Shown here: positions 1-10,710 of the stretch, piece after piece
How positions within the stretch are numbered: position 1 is the first letter of the stretch
How the letters are laid out: the number at the start of each line of letters is the position of its first letter
DNA from: Rhizomicrobium sp.
Lineage (GTDB): Bacteria; Pseudomonadota; Alphaproteobacteria; Micropepsales; Micropepsaceae
DNA: 64,000 bases
Direction: 5' to 3'
Assembly (NCBI GenBank): GCA_037200385.1
Contig: JBBCGL010000001.1
Coordinates: 3,487,418-3,551,417 of the forward strand
Made by a program: the position numbers and the translations under genes
Notes under the pieces: generated by a model
The model's database searches: none
Told to the model about the DNA's origin: nothing
The model's input: the letters and a program-made list of their open reading frames with translations, nothing else

Positions 1-1593
1 GAGGCGGGCGTCGAGCTGCCCAAATGGACGCCGGAAGAAGAGGCGCGCGAGGACAAGAAGAAATCGCTCTACGACGTGATCGACGCGGCCTGCGTCTTCT
101 TCGAGGACCAGTTGCGCGGCCCCGCCGGCGCCGAGGCGCGCGACTATCTGCGCGGCCGCGGTCTCAATGGCGACGTCGCGAAGAGATTCCGCCTCGGCTA
201 CGCCCCGAACGGCAGCAATGCGCTGATCGAGCATCTGAAGACGAAGAATATCACGGTGGACGACATGGTCGCCGCCGGCGTGGTGCGTCCGGCGGCGGAC
301 GGCCGCAGCCCGCGCGATTTCTTCTACGACCGGCTGATGTTCCCCATCGGCGACAGCCGCGGCCGCATCATCGCGTTCGGCGGCCGTGGCCTCAAACCCG
401 ACGCCAAGCCGAAATACATCAACACCGGCGAGACCTCGCTCTTCTCCAAGGGACAGGAGCTCTACAATTTCGCCGCCGCCCGCCCGGCCGCGATGAAGGC
501 GCAGAGCATCGTCGTCGCCGAAGGCTATATGGACGTCATCGCGCTGGTGCGCGCGGGGTTCGACCACGCCGTGGCACCGCTCGGCACCGCCCTGACCGAG
601 GATCAGCTCCATCTTCTCTGGCGCACCGCGCCGGAACCGATCCTGGCGTTCGACGGCGACGATGCCGGGCTGCGCGCCGCCCAGCGCGCCGCGCGGCTGG
701 CCCTGCCGCATCTGAAGGCCGGCTTTTCGCTGCGCTTCGCCTTCCTGCCGACCGGCGAGGATCCCGACAGTTTCCTGCGCAGCAACGGCCCCGCCGCGCT
801 GCGCAAGGTCCTCGACGAGGCGCTGCCGCTCTCCCAGGTGCTGTGGCGGGTGGAGACCGAGGGCAAGGACTTCTCCACCCCCGAACGCCGCGCCGGTCTG
901 GAACGCGCCTTGGGCGAGATCGTGGCGGCGATCGACGACGGCAAGATCGCCGACTATTACCGCCGTGACTTCGACCAGAAGGTGTTCGACGCCTTCAAGC
1001 GCCGCCCTGCGTCCCCCAAACGCGAATGGCAGCCGAACCCGCGCGGCGGCAAGCCTTGGCGCCCGGGCGACCGTCCGCGCCTGCCGTCCGGCCTCGGCGA
1101 GACGGTCTCGCCGGCGGTGAAGGCCAGCCTGCTGGCCCGGTCGGGCCGGTCCGGCGCCCGCCGCATGAAAGAGGCCGAGATCGCCCGCCTGATCCTAGCC
1201 CTACCCGATCTGGGGCAGCGGCACGGGGAATTGCTTGCCGAACTGCCCTTTTCCGACGCGCAACTTGACTCATTGCGGCAGGAGCTTCTAAACCTCGCCG
1301 CCTCCGGCTCCAGCCTTGAAAAACAGGGGTTTGAGAACCATCTGCATCGTCTGGGTCACTCCGATCTCGTCGCGCGCCTCAAGGGACGGGCAGGAACGGA
1401 ACCCGCGGACTTGACGGACGGCGATGCCGAGGACCTCGAAGCCCGCTTTCTCCAGGCAGCCAGCGATCTTCGCGAAATGGCCGAACACGCCCCGGAGCGT
1501 GCCCGCGCCATGGAGCGTTTCAAGACCGAGGGCACGGAGGAAAGCTGGAACGAGGCCGAAAGGCTGTTGGGCCGGCATGACGGCGGGTCCTGA
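1..1593 (+). CDS. dnaG: DNA primase DnaG, 5' end outside the window
   Basis: DNA primase makes the RNA primers for lagging-strand synthesis and is loaded by the replicative helicase. The reading frame is open from base 1, so the N-terminal zinc-binding domain and start codon lie outside the window; 530 codons are visible. The Toprim domain is clear: EGYMDV at about positions 520-537, then the acidic DGDDAG motif near 652-669. The C-terminal third is charged and divergent, as expected for the helicase-interaction domain. It is followed after 71 bp by rpoD, the usual dnaG-rpoD order of the macromolecular synthesis operon. Confidence 0.97.
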   Translation, partial: EAGVELPKWTPEEEAREDKKKSLYDVIDAACVFFEDQLRGPAGAEARDYLRGRGLNGDVAKRFRLGYAPNGSNALIEHLKTKNITVDDMVAAGVVRPAADGRSPRDFFYDRLMFPIGDSRGRIIAFGGRGLKPDAKPKYINTGETSLFSKGQELYNFAAARPAAMKAQSIVVAEGYMDVIALVRAGFDHAVAPLGTALTEDQLHLLWRTAPEPILAFDGDDAGLRAAQRAARLALPHLKAGFSLRFAFLPTGEDPDSFLRSNGPAALRKVLDEALPLSQVLWRVETEGKDFSTPERRAGLERALGEIVAAIDDGKIADYYRRDFDQKVFDAFKRRPASPKREWQPNPRGGKPWRPGDRPRLPSGLGETVSPAVKASLLARSGRSGARRMKEAEIARLILALPDLGQRHGELLAELPFSDAQLDSLRQELLNLAASGSSLEKQGFENHLHRLGHSDLVARLKGRAGTEPADLTDGDAEDLEARFLQAASDLREMAEHAPERARAMERFKTEGTEESWNEAERLLGRHDGGS

Positions 1594-1664
1594 GGCGCGT
1601 GGCCTCAGCGAAAAAGGCGATTCACCGGCCTCTATATAGGGGCCCTTTTCTGACGGAATGCAGC

Positions 1665-4004
<2,340 letters not shown>

Positions 4005-4013
4005 CCCCATGGG

Positions 4014-4069
4014 CTCCTCTACCGCGTAGCGGGGGAGGGGGACCGCCGAAGGCGGTGGAGGGGGCGGTT
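4014..4069. repeat. GC-rich palindromic intergenic repeat
   Basis: Directly after rpoD there is a palindrome-rich block built from the core ACCGCCGAAGGCGGT and an adjacent CTACCGCGTAG. It can fold into stable hairpins and may also end rpoD transcription. No coding sense is visible. Blocks like this are common between genes of alphaproteobacteria. Confidence 0.6.
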
Positions 4070-4160
4070 GCGCGCTCCGCTCTCGGCGTTCTGACTTCGC
4101 CAATTCGGAAAGTCGGAATCACGAAGCGACTTTCGGGGGAATATTCTCTCAGCCACTCCC

Positions 4161-4200
4161 TGTCATCCCCGCGAATGCGGGGATCCAGGCGCTGCGATGA
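4161..4200. repeat. Half of a TGTCAT...ATGACA palindromic repeat
   Basis: TGTCATCCCCGCGAATGCGG followed by GGATCCAGG is one end of the intergenic repeat type found whole at 26051, 26934 and 53497. Only the left half is present. The sequence then switches to the lower-GC patch that carries the P63C gene, so the repeat may have been cut by insertion of that patch (inference). Confidence 0.5.
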
Positions 4201-4286
4201 GAACAGTTATAAGTAGCTATCGCGAGCTTCCTGTGTGTTTCGCGCCGGTTAATCGGTAGCAGTCGTTCGTTTCGATTCTCGAGACC

Positions 4287-5300
4287 CTACTCGTCCAGAA
4301 AGCTCAGTTGGCGTTCGCTCTGACCGAAGCGACGCACGAAGAGCTTCTTGAACTGCAACACGCTATCAGACACCTTAATAAGTGTGAGGATCTCGCCTAC
4401 TTGGCGCTTCAGCTTCTCGATGCCGTATCCCTCCTTCAGATGTTGATGAAACCGAGCTTTGCGATTGCCCTTTTTATCGATCTTGGGATTCAAACGGTCG
4501 AGTTCGTCTAATACCGCACCATTAGCGAGTGGCTGATAAACATAGGATCTTGTGAATTTTGCGAAGTGCTGCGGCCGATTCTGAATTACCGCACCCGATC
4601 CCGTGGTGGTGAGCCTCTTGCTGCCGTAGATGCGATTCAACTCGTCATAATATTCGTCAGGGAACTGCTTTTCCCACTCGCGGCGCTCTTCCTCGACATA
4701 TTGTTGAACGAGCACGCGCAATGCATCTGGCGAACGGACCTGTTGAAAGCCTGTCGCTTCGTCGATCAGCGCAGTCACACCCACCTTGGCAAACGCCGAC
4801 AACAAGATCTTCGCTTGAGCTGCCAGGCTGCTCTGTGTGGAGTGCAAAGCGCCTTCTTCGTCCGCTCTTATAATTGCGTTGCAGATTTCGACTAGAACCT
4901 CCGCGTCGTAACCGTGCGCGAGATCCTGCGTTAGCGGCTTAAAAACGATAGGGCCTTCGATTTTTTTGAGCAGCTTGGGCTTAATTTGGGATCCGAGGCC
5001 TTTACGCTGCACGGCGCGCAAAAATACGTTGCCGCCGGCGGACTTCATCCCCAGCGCCTTCGCCATACCGCGCTTGTGAAATACGCGACGACCGTCTTCC
5101 AGAACGTAGCAGTCAAGATCCAGGTCGCCGACGAGCATCTTTCCCTGATGTGTGGCCTTCGGCAGGTCGCCGCTAACGGCGAGAGCACGCGCTGTCGCCT
5201 GACGTGCCGTGCCACCCTTCGAGGCAATTTCGCGTTTTTTTTCGTCGCTAAGGCTAGCTGCGCGAGCCCTGCCGCCTTTGCTTTGTTTTGTTTCGAGCAT
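4287..5300 (-). CDS. P63C domain-containing protein, probably acquired
   Basis: 337 residues. The N-terminus carries a KGG-type motif (SKGGRARAASLSDEKKREIA, then SKGGTARQA) and the middle and C-terminal parts match what I know of P63C-domain proteins, for example QFPDEYYDELNRIYG near residues 217-231. P63C proteins occur sporadically in bacteria, prophages and plasmids; no biochemical function is established. Base composition is clearly lower in GC than neighbouring genes, with AT-rich flanks, which suggests horizontal transfer. The ATG at 5300 is preceded by GAGGACGG as a possible ribosome binding site, and a perfect palindrome lies 37-65 bp upstream. No integrase or phage structural gene is adjacent. 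Confidence 0.8.
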   Translation of the reverse strand: MLETKQSKGGRARAASLSDEKKREIASKGGTARQATARALAVSGDLPKATHQGKMLVGDLDLDCYVLEDGRRVFHKRGMAKALGMKSAGGNVFLRAVQRKGLGSQIKPKLLKKIEGPIVFKPLTQDLAHGYDAEVLVEICNAIIRADEEGALHSTQSSLAAQAKILLSAFAKVGVTALIDEATGFQQVRSPDALRVLVQQYVEEERREWEKQFPDEYYDELNRIYGSKRLTTTGSGAVIQNRPQHFAKFTRSYVYQPLANGAVLDELDRLNPKIDKKGNRKARFHQHLKEGYGIEKLKRQVGEILTLIKVSDSVLQFKKLFVRRFGQSERQLSFLDE

Positions 5301-5336
5301 TGTGATTCCGTCCTCGATCTGTCCATCATTACTTTA

Positions 5337-5365
5337 AACGTGCTTGCTAGATAAGCAAGCACGTT
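5337..5365. promoter_or_regulatory. Perfect 12-bp inverted repeat upstream of the P63C gene (candidate operator)
   Basis: AACGTGCTTGCT (5337-5348), a 5-nt spacer AGATA, and AGCAAGCACGTT (5354-5365) form an exact dyad. On the minus strand TTGCTT inside the dyad is followed 16 nt later by TAAAGT, a weak -35/-10 pair pointing into the P63C gene, so a bound repressor would block the promoter. No T-run follows on either strand, which argues against a terminator. The binding protein is unknown. Confidence 0.45.
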
Positions 5366-5542
5366 TTGCTATTTTCTGATTTAATTCCGCGAGGAAGATT
5401 AAATATACCTTTTAGAATAATGTGTTAGAATATTTCTCAACTTCGGGTTGGCTATCAGAGTGCCGCAGGTCGATTGGCAGTACATACAAATCCAAGCTCT
5501 CGACGACTTTTGAGCGAGTTCCAATTGCCGTAGTATTGCCTA

Positions 5543-5767
5543 ATGGCCAAGCTCCTCGACAAAGCCTTCGCCCCCGTGACCAAGCTCCCCTCCGATAGCC
5601 AACACGAAACCACGCGCGCCATGTTGAAGCTTCCGGCGGACTCCGAGCCGGAGCAGATCGATCCCGCGCATCTGCCGACAGTGCATGAAGGGCTGGCTCA
5701 GGCGAAGGCCGGACAATACGCCTCCGTCGCCGACGTCGAGGCCGCGTTCCGCCGCTTCAACTCGTGA
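5543..5767 (+). CDS. Small antitoxin-like protein
   Basis: 74 residues, acidic. The C-terminus (HEGLAQAKAGQYASVADVEAAFRRF) resembles the short tail of ParD/Phd-like antitoxins, where a phrase such as G-x-Y/F-x-S-x-x-x-V-E-A-A-F precedes the end. I know no exact family. Its stop codon overlaps a GTG that opens a short basic reading frame starting MKFRFT, which looks like the beginning of a RelE/ParE-type toxin but runs out after 36 codons. The gene may therefore be an orphan antitoxin. It could also be an unrelated small conserved protein. Confidence 0.55.
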   Translation: MAKLLDKAFAPVTKLPSDSQHETTRAMLKLPADSEPEQIDPAHLPTVHEGLAQAKAGQYASVADVEAAFRRFNS

Positions 5768-5874
5768 AGTTTCGCTTCACGCACCTTATGCATCTTCCCG
5801 CTCCGCATAAGCATCCACCAGCGCCCGGATCATCCTTTGATACGGCACGCGCTCCTTCTTCGCGGCGCGCTTGA
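5764..5874 (+). pseudogene. Possible truncated RelE/ParE-like toxin start
   Basis: A GTG overlapping the antitoxin-like stop codon (GTGA) opens a frame reading MKFRFTHLMHL. Start-stop overlap and a beginning of this type are typical of ParE/RelE toxins translated after their antitoxin. After about six codons the sequence loses any family resemblance and it stops at 5874, inside the antisense brnA gene. I read it as a residual toxin 5' end cut by the neighbouring module; a chance frame is a real alternative. Confidence 0.25.
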
Positions 5875-6022
5875 AGAAGTCCACGCTGCGCTGGCTGAGC
5901 GACAGCGTCACCTTCACATTCGCCTCGCGCAGCACCAGCTTCTCCGGCGGCGGGAGGAAATCCTTCAGCACCGGGCCGATCTTGCCGATTTCGCCCTTGG
6001 TGTATTTAACGGTCTTCTTCAT
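5786..6022 (-). CDS. brnA: BrnA-like (CopG/ribbon-helix-helix) antitoxin
   Basis: 78 residues. The C-terminal half, KVTLSLSQRSVDFFKRAAKK then VPYQRMIRALVDAYAER, has the beta-strand plus two helices of a ribbon-helix-helix DNA-binding domain, as in BrnA antitoxins. It follows the brnT-type reading frame and overlaps its 3' end by 17 bp, the standard brnT-brnA order in which BrnA neutralises the BrnT ribonuclease and represses the operon. The upstream toxin frame is broken, so this copy may survive as an orphan antitoxin/repressor. Confidence 0.75.
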   Translation of the reverse strand: MKKTVKYTKGEIGKIGPVLKDFLPPPEKLVLREANVKVTLSLSQRSVDFFKRAAKKERVPYQRMIRALVDAYAEREDA

Positions 6023-6283
6023 AGATCTTCCTGCCTTTGCGCCAATAGCCGGCGCCGATGATGCGGATGCGTTGCTCGCGCCAGGTGAAACGAACCGTCA
6101 TCACGCCGCCTTCCACGCTTCCAAAGCAGAAATAGCGCTGCTCTTCGCCGCTATGGCCGAGGTCGGGCACATCACGCGCCGCGAGTCGAGAAAGGCGCGC
6201 TGCGCCGGTTCGAACGACACACCGTGCTTGACCTGGTTGACGCGATCCTTGTCGTCATCCCATTCGAAGCTCGCGTCGGCCAT
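6006..6283 (-). pseudogene. brnT: brnT-family toxin gene interrupted by a 1-nt deletion
   Basis: BrnT is a RelE-fold ribonuclease toxin. The first frame reads FEWDDDKDRVNQVKHGVSFE through FLDSRRVM, classic BrnT sequence, then goes off-family and stops at 6101. Shifting by one base just after the codons for RRV restores the family: VPDLGHSGEEQRYFCFG, then TVRFTWREQRIRIIGAGYWR and KGRKIYEEDR, ending at the TAA at 6006-6008. The total of 278 nt is one short of a multiple of three, so a single missing base near 6192 explains everything. A sequencing error or a real inactivating deletion are both possible. Confidence 0.8.
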
Positions 6284-6430
6284 ACGGACAGACTACCATA
6301 TCAAAGTATGGCTGTCAGCCGGTCGCGCAGGCGACCGTCCTCGGGCGCGCACCTGCCGGCCCTTCTCTCCGGCGACGAGGCCCTGCCGTAGCCGCACCGT
6401 GGCGGGTGGCCTGCCGCGCTCCAGGCGTCC

Positions 6431-7084
6431 TCATCCCGCCTGCGCCAGCTTCGCGGCCAGCCGCAAATCCGCGACGAACTTGCCGTACTCAGCCGCCTTG
6501 CTCGCCGCGTCCGGAATCCGCAGCAGGTAGCTCGGATGCACCGTGATCATCCCGCGTGACCCCATCAGCTGCGTCTCGCGCCCGCGCATCTTGGTCACCG
6601 CCACCGCGTGGCCGCTCAGCGCCTGCGCCGCCGTGGCGCCCAGCGCGACGACGAAGTCCGGCGCCAGCGCCGCGAACTCGCGCTCCAGCCACCATTTGCA
6701 CGCCTGGATCTCGCCGGCGTTGGGCTTGGCGTGGATGCGCCGCTTGCCGCGCGGCTCGAACTTGAAATGCTTCACCGCATTGGTGACATAGACCTTGTCG
6801 CGGTCGATCCCCGCCTCCGCCAGCGCGCGGTCGAGCAGCTGGCCCGCCGGTCCCACGAACGGCTTGCCCGCCAGGTCTTCCTGGTCGCCGGGCTGCTCGC
6901 CCACCAGCACGATCCGCGCCTCCGCCGGCCCTTCGCCGAACACGGTCTGGGTGGCGTGGCGATAGAGGTCGCAGCGCGTGCAGGCCTTCGCCTCGCGCCG
7001 CAGTGTGCCGAGCGCCTGTTTCGGCACGTCCTCCGCCGGCGCAGCGAACAGGTCGGGCTCGTCCGTCTTGTGCCTGACTGTCAT
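6431..7084 (-). CDS. udgX: UdgX-type uracil-DNA glycosylase (family 4-like, covalent uracil binding)
   Basis: 217 residues. Four cysteines of a 4Fe-4S site are expected; CTRCDLY near residue 35 supplies two. Motif A reads GEQPGDQED near residue 63, and the C-terminal motif is HPSYLLR. The diagnostic feature is the loop KRRIH at about residues 114-118: in characterised UdgX the histidine of this loop attacks the deoxyribose and leaves the protein covalently cross-linked to the abasic DNA instead of releasing it. Ordinary family 4 UDGs lack this loop. The role is repair or tagging of uracil in DNA. The preceding spacer shows nothing recognisable. Confidence 0.88.
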   Translation of the reverse strand: MTVRHKTDEPDLFAAPAEDVPKQALGTLRREAKACTRCDLYRHATQTVFGEGPAEARIVLVGEQPGDQEDLAGKPFVGPAGQLLDRALAEAGIDRDKVYVTNAVKHFKFEPRGKRRIHAKPNAGEIQACKWWLEREFAALAPDFVVALGATAAQALSGHAVAVTKMRGRETQLMGSRGMITVHPSYLLRIPDAASKAAEYGKFVADLRLAAKLAQAG

Positions 7085-7121
7085 CGGTCAGAAAACGCGC
7101 GGCAGCCGATTTGGTGCGGCG

Positions 7122-7538
7122 CTACATCCCCGGCCAGACGCCGCGCATCACCATCCCGATCCCGATGAGCGAGGCGGTCCACAGCAGGGTCCGCAGGAAC
7201 GGCACGGCAAAGATATAGGCCGGCACATAGGCGACCCGGCTCCAGAAATAGAGCTGCGCCCCCAGCGCGCCCGTTGCGGTGTGCTTGCCCAGTGCATTGG
7301 CGAGCAGCACCGCGCCCAGGAAGAACACGAAGGTCTCGAGGAAATTGCGGAATGCCCGCTCGACCCGTCCGCCGACCCTGCCGAGCGGCGGCGTCGGCTC
7401 GTCGCGCGGCCCCGCGCCCCAGGGCAGGCCGCGCCCGCTCACGCTGAACAGCACGGCGAGGATCAGCTGGAGCAGGCCCAGCACGATGCTCAGCCACAAC
7501 ATCTCCATTTCGACCGAACCGAATGTCCCCGGAGTCAT
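7122..7538 (-). CDS. MAPEG family membrane protein
   Basis: 138 residues from the ATG at 7538; the frame is open further upstream but that part is basic and unlikely. About four hydrophobic segments, with the family pattern GPRDEPTPPLGRVGGRVERA then RNFLETFVFFLGAVLLA and later FWSRVAYVPAYIFAVPFLRT. MAPEG proteins include glutathione-dependent membrane enzymes; the substrate of this bacterial branch is unknown. A paralogue with the same plan lies at 10707-11156. Confidence 0.85.
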   Translation of the reverse strand: MTPGTFGSVEMEMLWLSIVLGLLQLILAVLFSVSGRGLPWGAGPRDEPTPPLGRVGGRVERAFRNFLETFVFFLGAVLLANALGKHTATGALGAQLYFWSRVAYVPAYIFAVPFLRTLLWTASLIGIGMVMRGVWPGM

Positions 7539-7643
7539 GCCCCGCCCTCCCGCTGCGTCGACGGCGGGGATGCTAGGCGCGAAGCGGGGCCGGCGCCACG
7601 GGCGGCTTATGCTGCGCCGCGGCAACCTCGCGGATACGACGGC

Positions 7644-7793
7644 TCAGTGCCAGTGCGTCACAAGGTAGAGCCCGACCCCGACAATGGCGACGAATACCGC
7701 GACCCAGACGAAGCCTGCCACGGTGCGTCCCAGCTCGCCCGAAAATCCGCCTTCGCTGTCATAGGGCTTCGGCGGCAGGTCATCTTCGTCCAT
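7644..7793 (-). CDS. 49-residue single-pass membrane protein
   Basis: Starts MDEDDLPPKPYDSEGGF, followed by GELGRTVAGFVW and a hydrophobic helix VAVFVAIVGVGLYLV, and ends THWH. The acidic, proline-bearing N-terminus followed by one membrane segment suggests a small inner-membrane protein. It starts 9 bp after the stop of the M15 peptidase gene on the same strand, so the two are probably cotranscribed. No function is known to me. Confidence 0.65.
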   Translation of the reverse strand: MDEDDLPPKPYDSEGGFSGELGRTVAGFVWVAVFVAIVGVGLYLVTHWH

Positions 7794-7802
7794 GCGGGGA
7801 TC

Positions 7803-8576
7803 CTATCGGAAAAGCTCGGGCCGGTATTCGAAATGCATCGTGTCGTAGTGTGACCAGCGCCCGCCCCAGATGAAGCCGTGACGCTCGAACACCCGCACGA
7901 TCGCGAGCGGGATGCGGTTGTGCCAGCCGGCAGGCGACCAGCGCCAGTAGTCCGACATCGTGCTGTCGATGTCGATGGCCGCGCCCCAGCCATGCATCGA
8001 GCGGGCGGTCGAGCCCGCGACGGCGCGGCAATTGTAGGTCCCGGAATCCGGGATCAGGTACCGGATGTCGGATTCGGGCAGGGCGTCCAGTTCCGTGCTC
8101 ACCGCCTCCAACGCCTTGTCCACGCCGTTCACCATGGTGATCCGGACCTGCCCGCCCCGGTGCCGGGGCAGCCAGGCGACCGGCCGCAGCCTGGGCGCAA
8201 CCTCGCCTTTGCGGCAATCGCCATACATCGCGTCGAACAGCGGCGCATAGCGCACCCGGCCTGGATCGACATCCGCCGGCGGCGCGGTCGCGGCGGCGCC
8301 CGCCGGATAGGCGGCATAGAACATGTCGTCGATGTCGGGCTGTTCGAGCAGGGCCGTGAAGTCCTTGTCCGCACGCCCGTCGGAGACCGCCAGCCGCCGC
8401 CCATCCTTCAGCCACAGCCAGGTTCCGTCATGCCGCACCAGGAACGCGGGATAGGCGGCGACCAGCCGGTCCAGCACCGTCGCCAGATCCGGCGGGGGTG
8501 CGCCATAGGTGCCGGCCGCCGCCACTGTCGGCACAGCCAGCAGGGCCAGGCTCAGCAATCCCGCAATCCGGCGCAT
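7803..8576 (-). CDS. M15-family peptidase (D-Ala-D-Ala carboxypeptidase-like), secreted
   Basis: 257 residues with a signal peptide (MRRIAGLLSLALLAVPTVAAAG). The metal-binding pattern of M15/VanY-type peptidases is at the C-terminal side: SMHGWGAAIDID (His and Asp ligands) and HYDTMHFEYRPELF (catalytic Asp and second His region). Family members trim peptidoglycan stem peptides in the periplasm. The N-terminal ~120 residues are not assigned to a domain. It heads a likely two-gene unit with the 49-residue membrane protein. Confidence 0.85.
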   Translation of the reverse strand: MRRIAGLLSLALLAVPTVAAAGTYGAPPPDLATVLDRLVAAYPAFLVRHDGTWLWLKDGRRLAVSDGRADKDFTALLEQPDIDDMFYAAYPAGAAATAPPADVDPGRVRYAPLFDAMYGDCRKGEVAPRLRPVAWLPRHRGGQVRITMVNGVDKALEAVSTELDALPESDIRYLIPDSGTYNCRAVAGSTARSMHGWGAAIDIDSTMSDYWRWSPAGWHNRIPLAIVRVFERHGFIWGGRWSHYDTMHFEYRPELFR

Positions 8577-8746
8577 CCGATCCCATCCCGATGGTGGCCT
8601 TCCGCTCTAACACCGGGGTGCAACCCCTGGCAAAGGCGGTGGCTGCGGCTGCATCCGTCCAAGACGTTAACGGCATCCAAACCGCGGCATGCGACGTTAG
8701 CCGGAATGGACCGACGGGCCCTGGCACGCCATATGGGGATTGAGCC

Positions 8747-9391
8747 ATGACCATCATCGCGAAAGCCGAGCGCATCTATTCCGAGGTCGAGCACCGGGCC
8801 GACGCGACCATCCACATCCTCGGCATCCTGTTCGCGATCAACGCCAGCCTGTGGCTGCTCTGGCACGTCACCGGCATGTCGGTCGGGATCAGCGTGCTGG
8901 TCTACTGCGCCGGCCTGCTGGCGATGATCTGCTTCTCCGCCGCCTACAATCTGGCGCCGCACGGCCCCTCGAAGCAGATCCTGCGCCGCCTCGACCATGC
9001 CGCCATCTTCATCATGATCGCGGCGACCTACACGCCCTTCGCGGTCAACCGGCTGGGGGCGCCCTATGGCAGCATCATCCTCGCCACGATCTGGCTCAGC
9101 GCCAGTGCCGGCGTCGCGCTCAAGGTGCTCTATCCCCGCCGCTTCGAATGGCTGAGCCTGGGCCTCTATCTCGCCATGGGCTGGCTGATCGTCACCGTGA
9201 TCCAGCCGCTGCACGCGGCGATGAGCGCCACCGATTTCTGGCTGCTGGTGGGCGGCGGCCTCGTCTACTCCGCCGGCGTCGCGTTCTACGTGATCGAGCG
9301 CATCCCGTATCACAAGGCGATCTGGCATGCCTTCGTGCTGGTCGCCGCGGTGCTGCACTTCTCCGCCATTGCCTTCGAATTCGCCAGTTAG
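8747..9391 (+). CDS. trhA: Hemolysin III / TrhA family membrane protein
   Basis: 214 residues with seven predicted membrane segments. Family motifs: EVEHRADATIHILGILFA at the start, RRLDHAAIFIMIAATYTPF in the middle and HKAIWHAFVLVAAVLHF near the end, with the conserved histidines and Asp of the PAQR/hemolysin III superfamily. Bacterial members are linked to membrane energetics and lipid homeostasis; a true haemolysin role is doubtful. It is divergent from the M15 gene across a 170-bp spacer and has no obvious operon partner. Confidence 0.9.
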   Translation: MTIIAKAERIYSEVEHRADATIHILGILFAINASLWLLWHVTGMSVGISVLVYCAGLLAMICFSAAYNLAPHGPSKQILRRLDHAAIFIMIAATYTPFAVNRLGAPYGSIILATIWLSASAGVALKVLYPRRFEWLSLGLYLAMGWLIVTVIQPLHAAMSATDFWLLVGGGLVYSAGVAFYVIERIPYHKAIWHAFVLVAAVLHFSAIAFEFAS

Positions 9392-9446
9392 ATTCGGCAA
9401 GCTTTCGTGAGTGGCGCCACGCCGCGCGATCGCCTAACCACGCACC

Positions 9447-10115
9447 ATGATTTGCGCGGTGATCTTCGATTGCGACGGCGTGCTGGTCGACAGCGAGATC
9501 ATCGCCCATGAGGTCGAGATCGCGGTCCTGGCCGAGATCGGCCTGACCTACGACCCGCACGACTTCATCATCCGCTTCATGGGCCGCAGCGACACGGCGT
9601 TTTTCGAGCTGCTCGAGGCCGACGGCCGCGCAAGGCTCGGCCGCTCGATCGTCGCGGAGATCCGCGGTCCGATCAAGGCGCGCTACGGCAAGGCGATCGC
9701 GGAACGATTGGCCGAGGTGCCGGGGGCGCGCGCCGCGATCCAGGCCCTGCGCCTGCCCAAGGCGGTTGCCAGCTCCAGCGCCGCGCAGGCGCTCGAAACC
9801 AAGCTCCGGAAGGTCGGCCATTGGGCGCATTTCGCGCCGCATGTCTATTCCGCCGAGCACGTGATCCATTCCAAGCCGGCGCCGGACCTGTTCCTGCTGG
9901 CGGCGCATTCGCTCGGCATCGCCCCGGCGCAGTGCCTGGTCATCGAGGACACGGTGAACGGCGTCACCGCCGCCCGCGCCGCCGGCATGCGTGTCTGGGG
10001 CTTCCGCGGCGGCGGCCACATGACCGACCGCCTCGCCGCCCATCTCACGCAGGCAGGCGCAGAGCGCATCGTGGCGGACTGGGCGGAAGCGCAGGCGCTG
10101 TTCGCGGCGCTGTAG
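9447..10115 (+). CDS. HAD-superfamily hydrolase, subfamily IA
   Basis: 222 residues. Motif [12 protein letters not shown] gives the nucleophile Asp8 and acid/base Asp10; motif II is ASSSA near residue 110; motif III is the Lys in SKPAPDLFL; motif IV is [18 protein letters not shown] helical cap lies between motifs I and II, as in phosphoglycolate- and sugar-phosphate phosphatases. The substrate cannot be told from sequence. It lies 55 bp after trhA and could be cotranscribed with it. Confidence 0.9.
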   Translation: MICAVIFDCDGVLVDSEIIAHEVEIAVLAEIGLTYDPHDFIIRFMGRSDTAFFELLEADGRARLGRSIVAEIRGPIKARYGKAIAERLAEVPGARAAIQALRLPKAVASSSAAQALETKLRKVGHWAHFAPHVYSAEHVIHSKPAPDLFLLAAHSLGIAPAQCLVIEDTVNGVTAARAAGMRVWGFRGGGHMTDRLAAHLTQAGAERIVADWAEAQALFAAL

Positions 10116-10119
10116 GCGC

Positions 10120-10710
10120 TCAGCTGTAGTTGAAGCTCACCGACACCCGCGGACCGCGCGCGGCATTCTGCGGCACGTCATGGCGCAGCCAGCTCTCCCA
10201 CAGGAGCAGCATGCCGGGCTTGGGCGCGATGGTGACGAACGGCTTGTCCCGCGCCCGTTCCTTTTTCCGCGGCGCCGCCATCATCAGGCCCAGTCGCGGG
10301 TCCTCGAAGCGGATCGCGCTCGCGCCATCCGGCAGCGCCACGTAATAGGTGCCACTGATCGCCGAATGCGGATGGATGTGTGCGCCATGCACGCCGCCCG
10401 GCGCCATGACGTTGATCCACAGGCTGTCCAGCGTCAGCGCGCTGCGCGCGAAGTGCAGGACGCGCGCGAAAGCCCGCACCTGCGCGTCGATCTGCCCCTG
10501 CAGCTCGGCGAACTCTGGCGCCCGCCGCGGCAGGTCGTCGAGCGAGGCATAGGAGGTGTAGCCGCGATAGCCATGTTCCTTGGCCCAGCGCCGCCCCGCG
10601 CGATCCTCGCGCGCGATGGCAAGGCACGCCTTCTCCAGCCCCGCCACCGGCCGAAGCCGTGCCTGGTGGATCTGTGTCGCGAAAAAGGAAAGCGTCCGCG
10701 CCAAGGTCAC
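10120..10710 (-). CDS. TIGR02466-type 2OG-Fe(II) oxygenase-like protein
   Basis: 196 residues. HGAHIHPHSAISGTYYV supplies candidate iron ligands, PKPGMLLLWESWLRHDVPQN the distal histidine, and RVSVSFNY the 2-oxoglutarate-binding end, matching the TIGR02466 group of putative 2OG-Fe(II) oxygenases. Substrate unknown. Its ATG overlaps the stop codon of the upstream MAPEG gene (ATGA), so translation is probably coupled. Confidence 0.8.
   Translation of the reverse strand: MTLARTLSFFATQIHQARLRPVAGLEKACLAIAREDRAGRRWAKEHGYRGYTSYASLDDLPRRAPEFAELQGQIDAQVRAFARVLHFARSALTLDSLWINVMAPGGVHGAHIHPHSAISGTYYVALPDGASAIRFEDPRLGLMMAAPRKKERARDKPFVTIAPKPGMLLLWESWLRHDVPQNAARGPRVSVSFNYS

Noticed and set aside
4230-4285. 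TTCGATTCTC resembling a tRNA T-arm at the edge of the P63C patch
   Set aside because: No acceptor stem, anticodon arm or pairing T-stem could be built, so it is not called a tRNA or att site.
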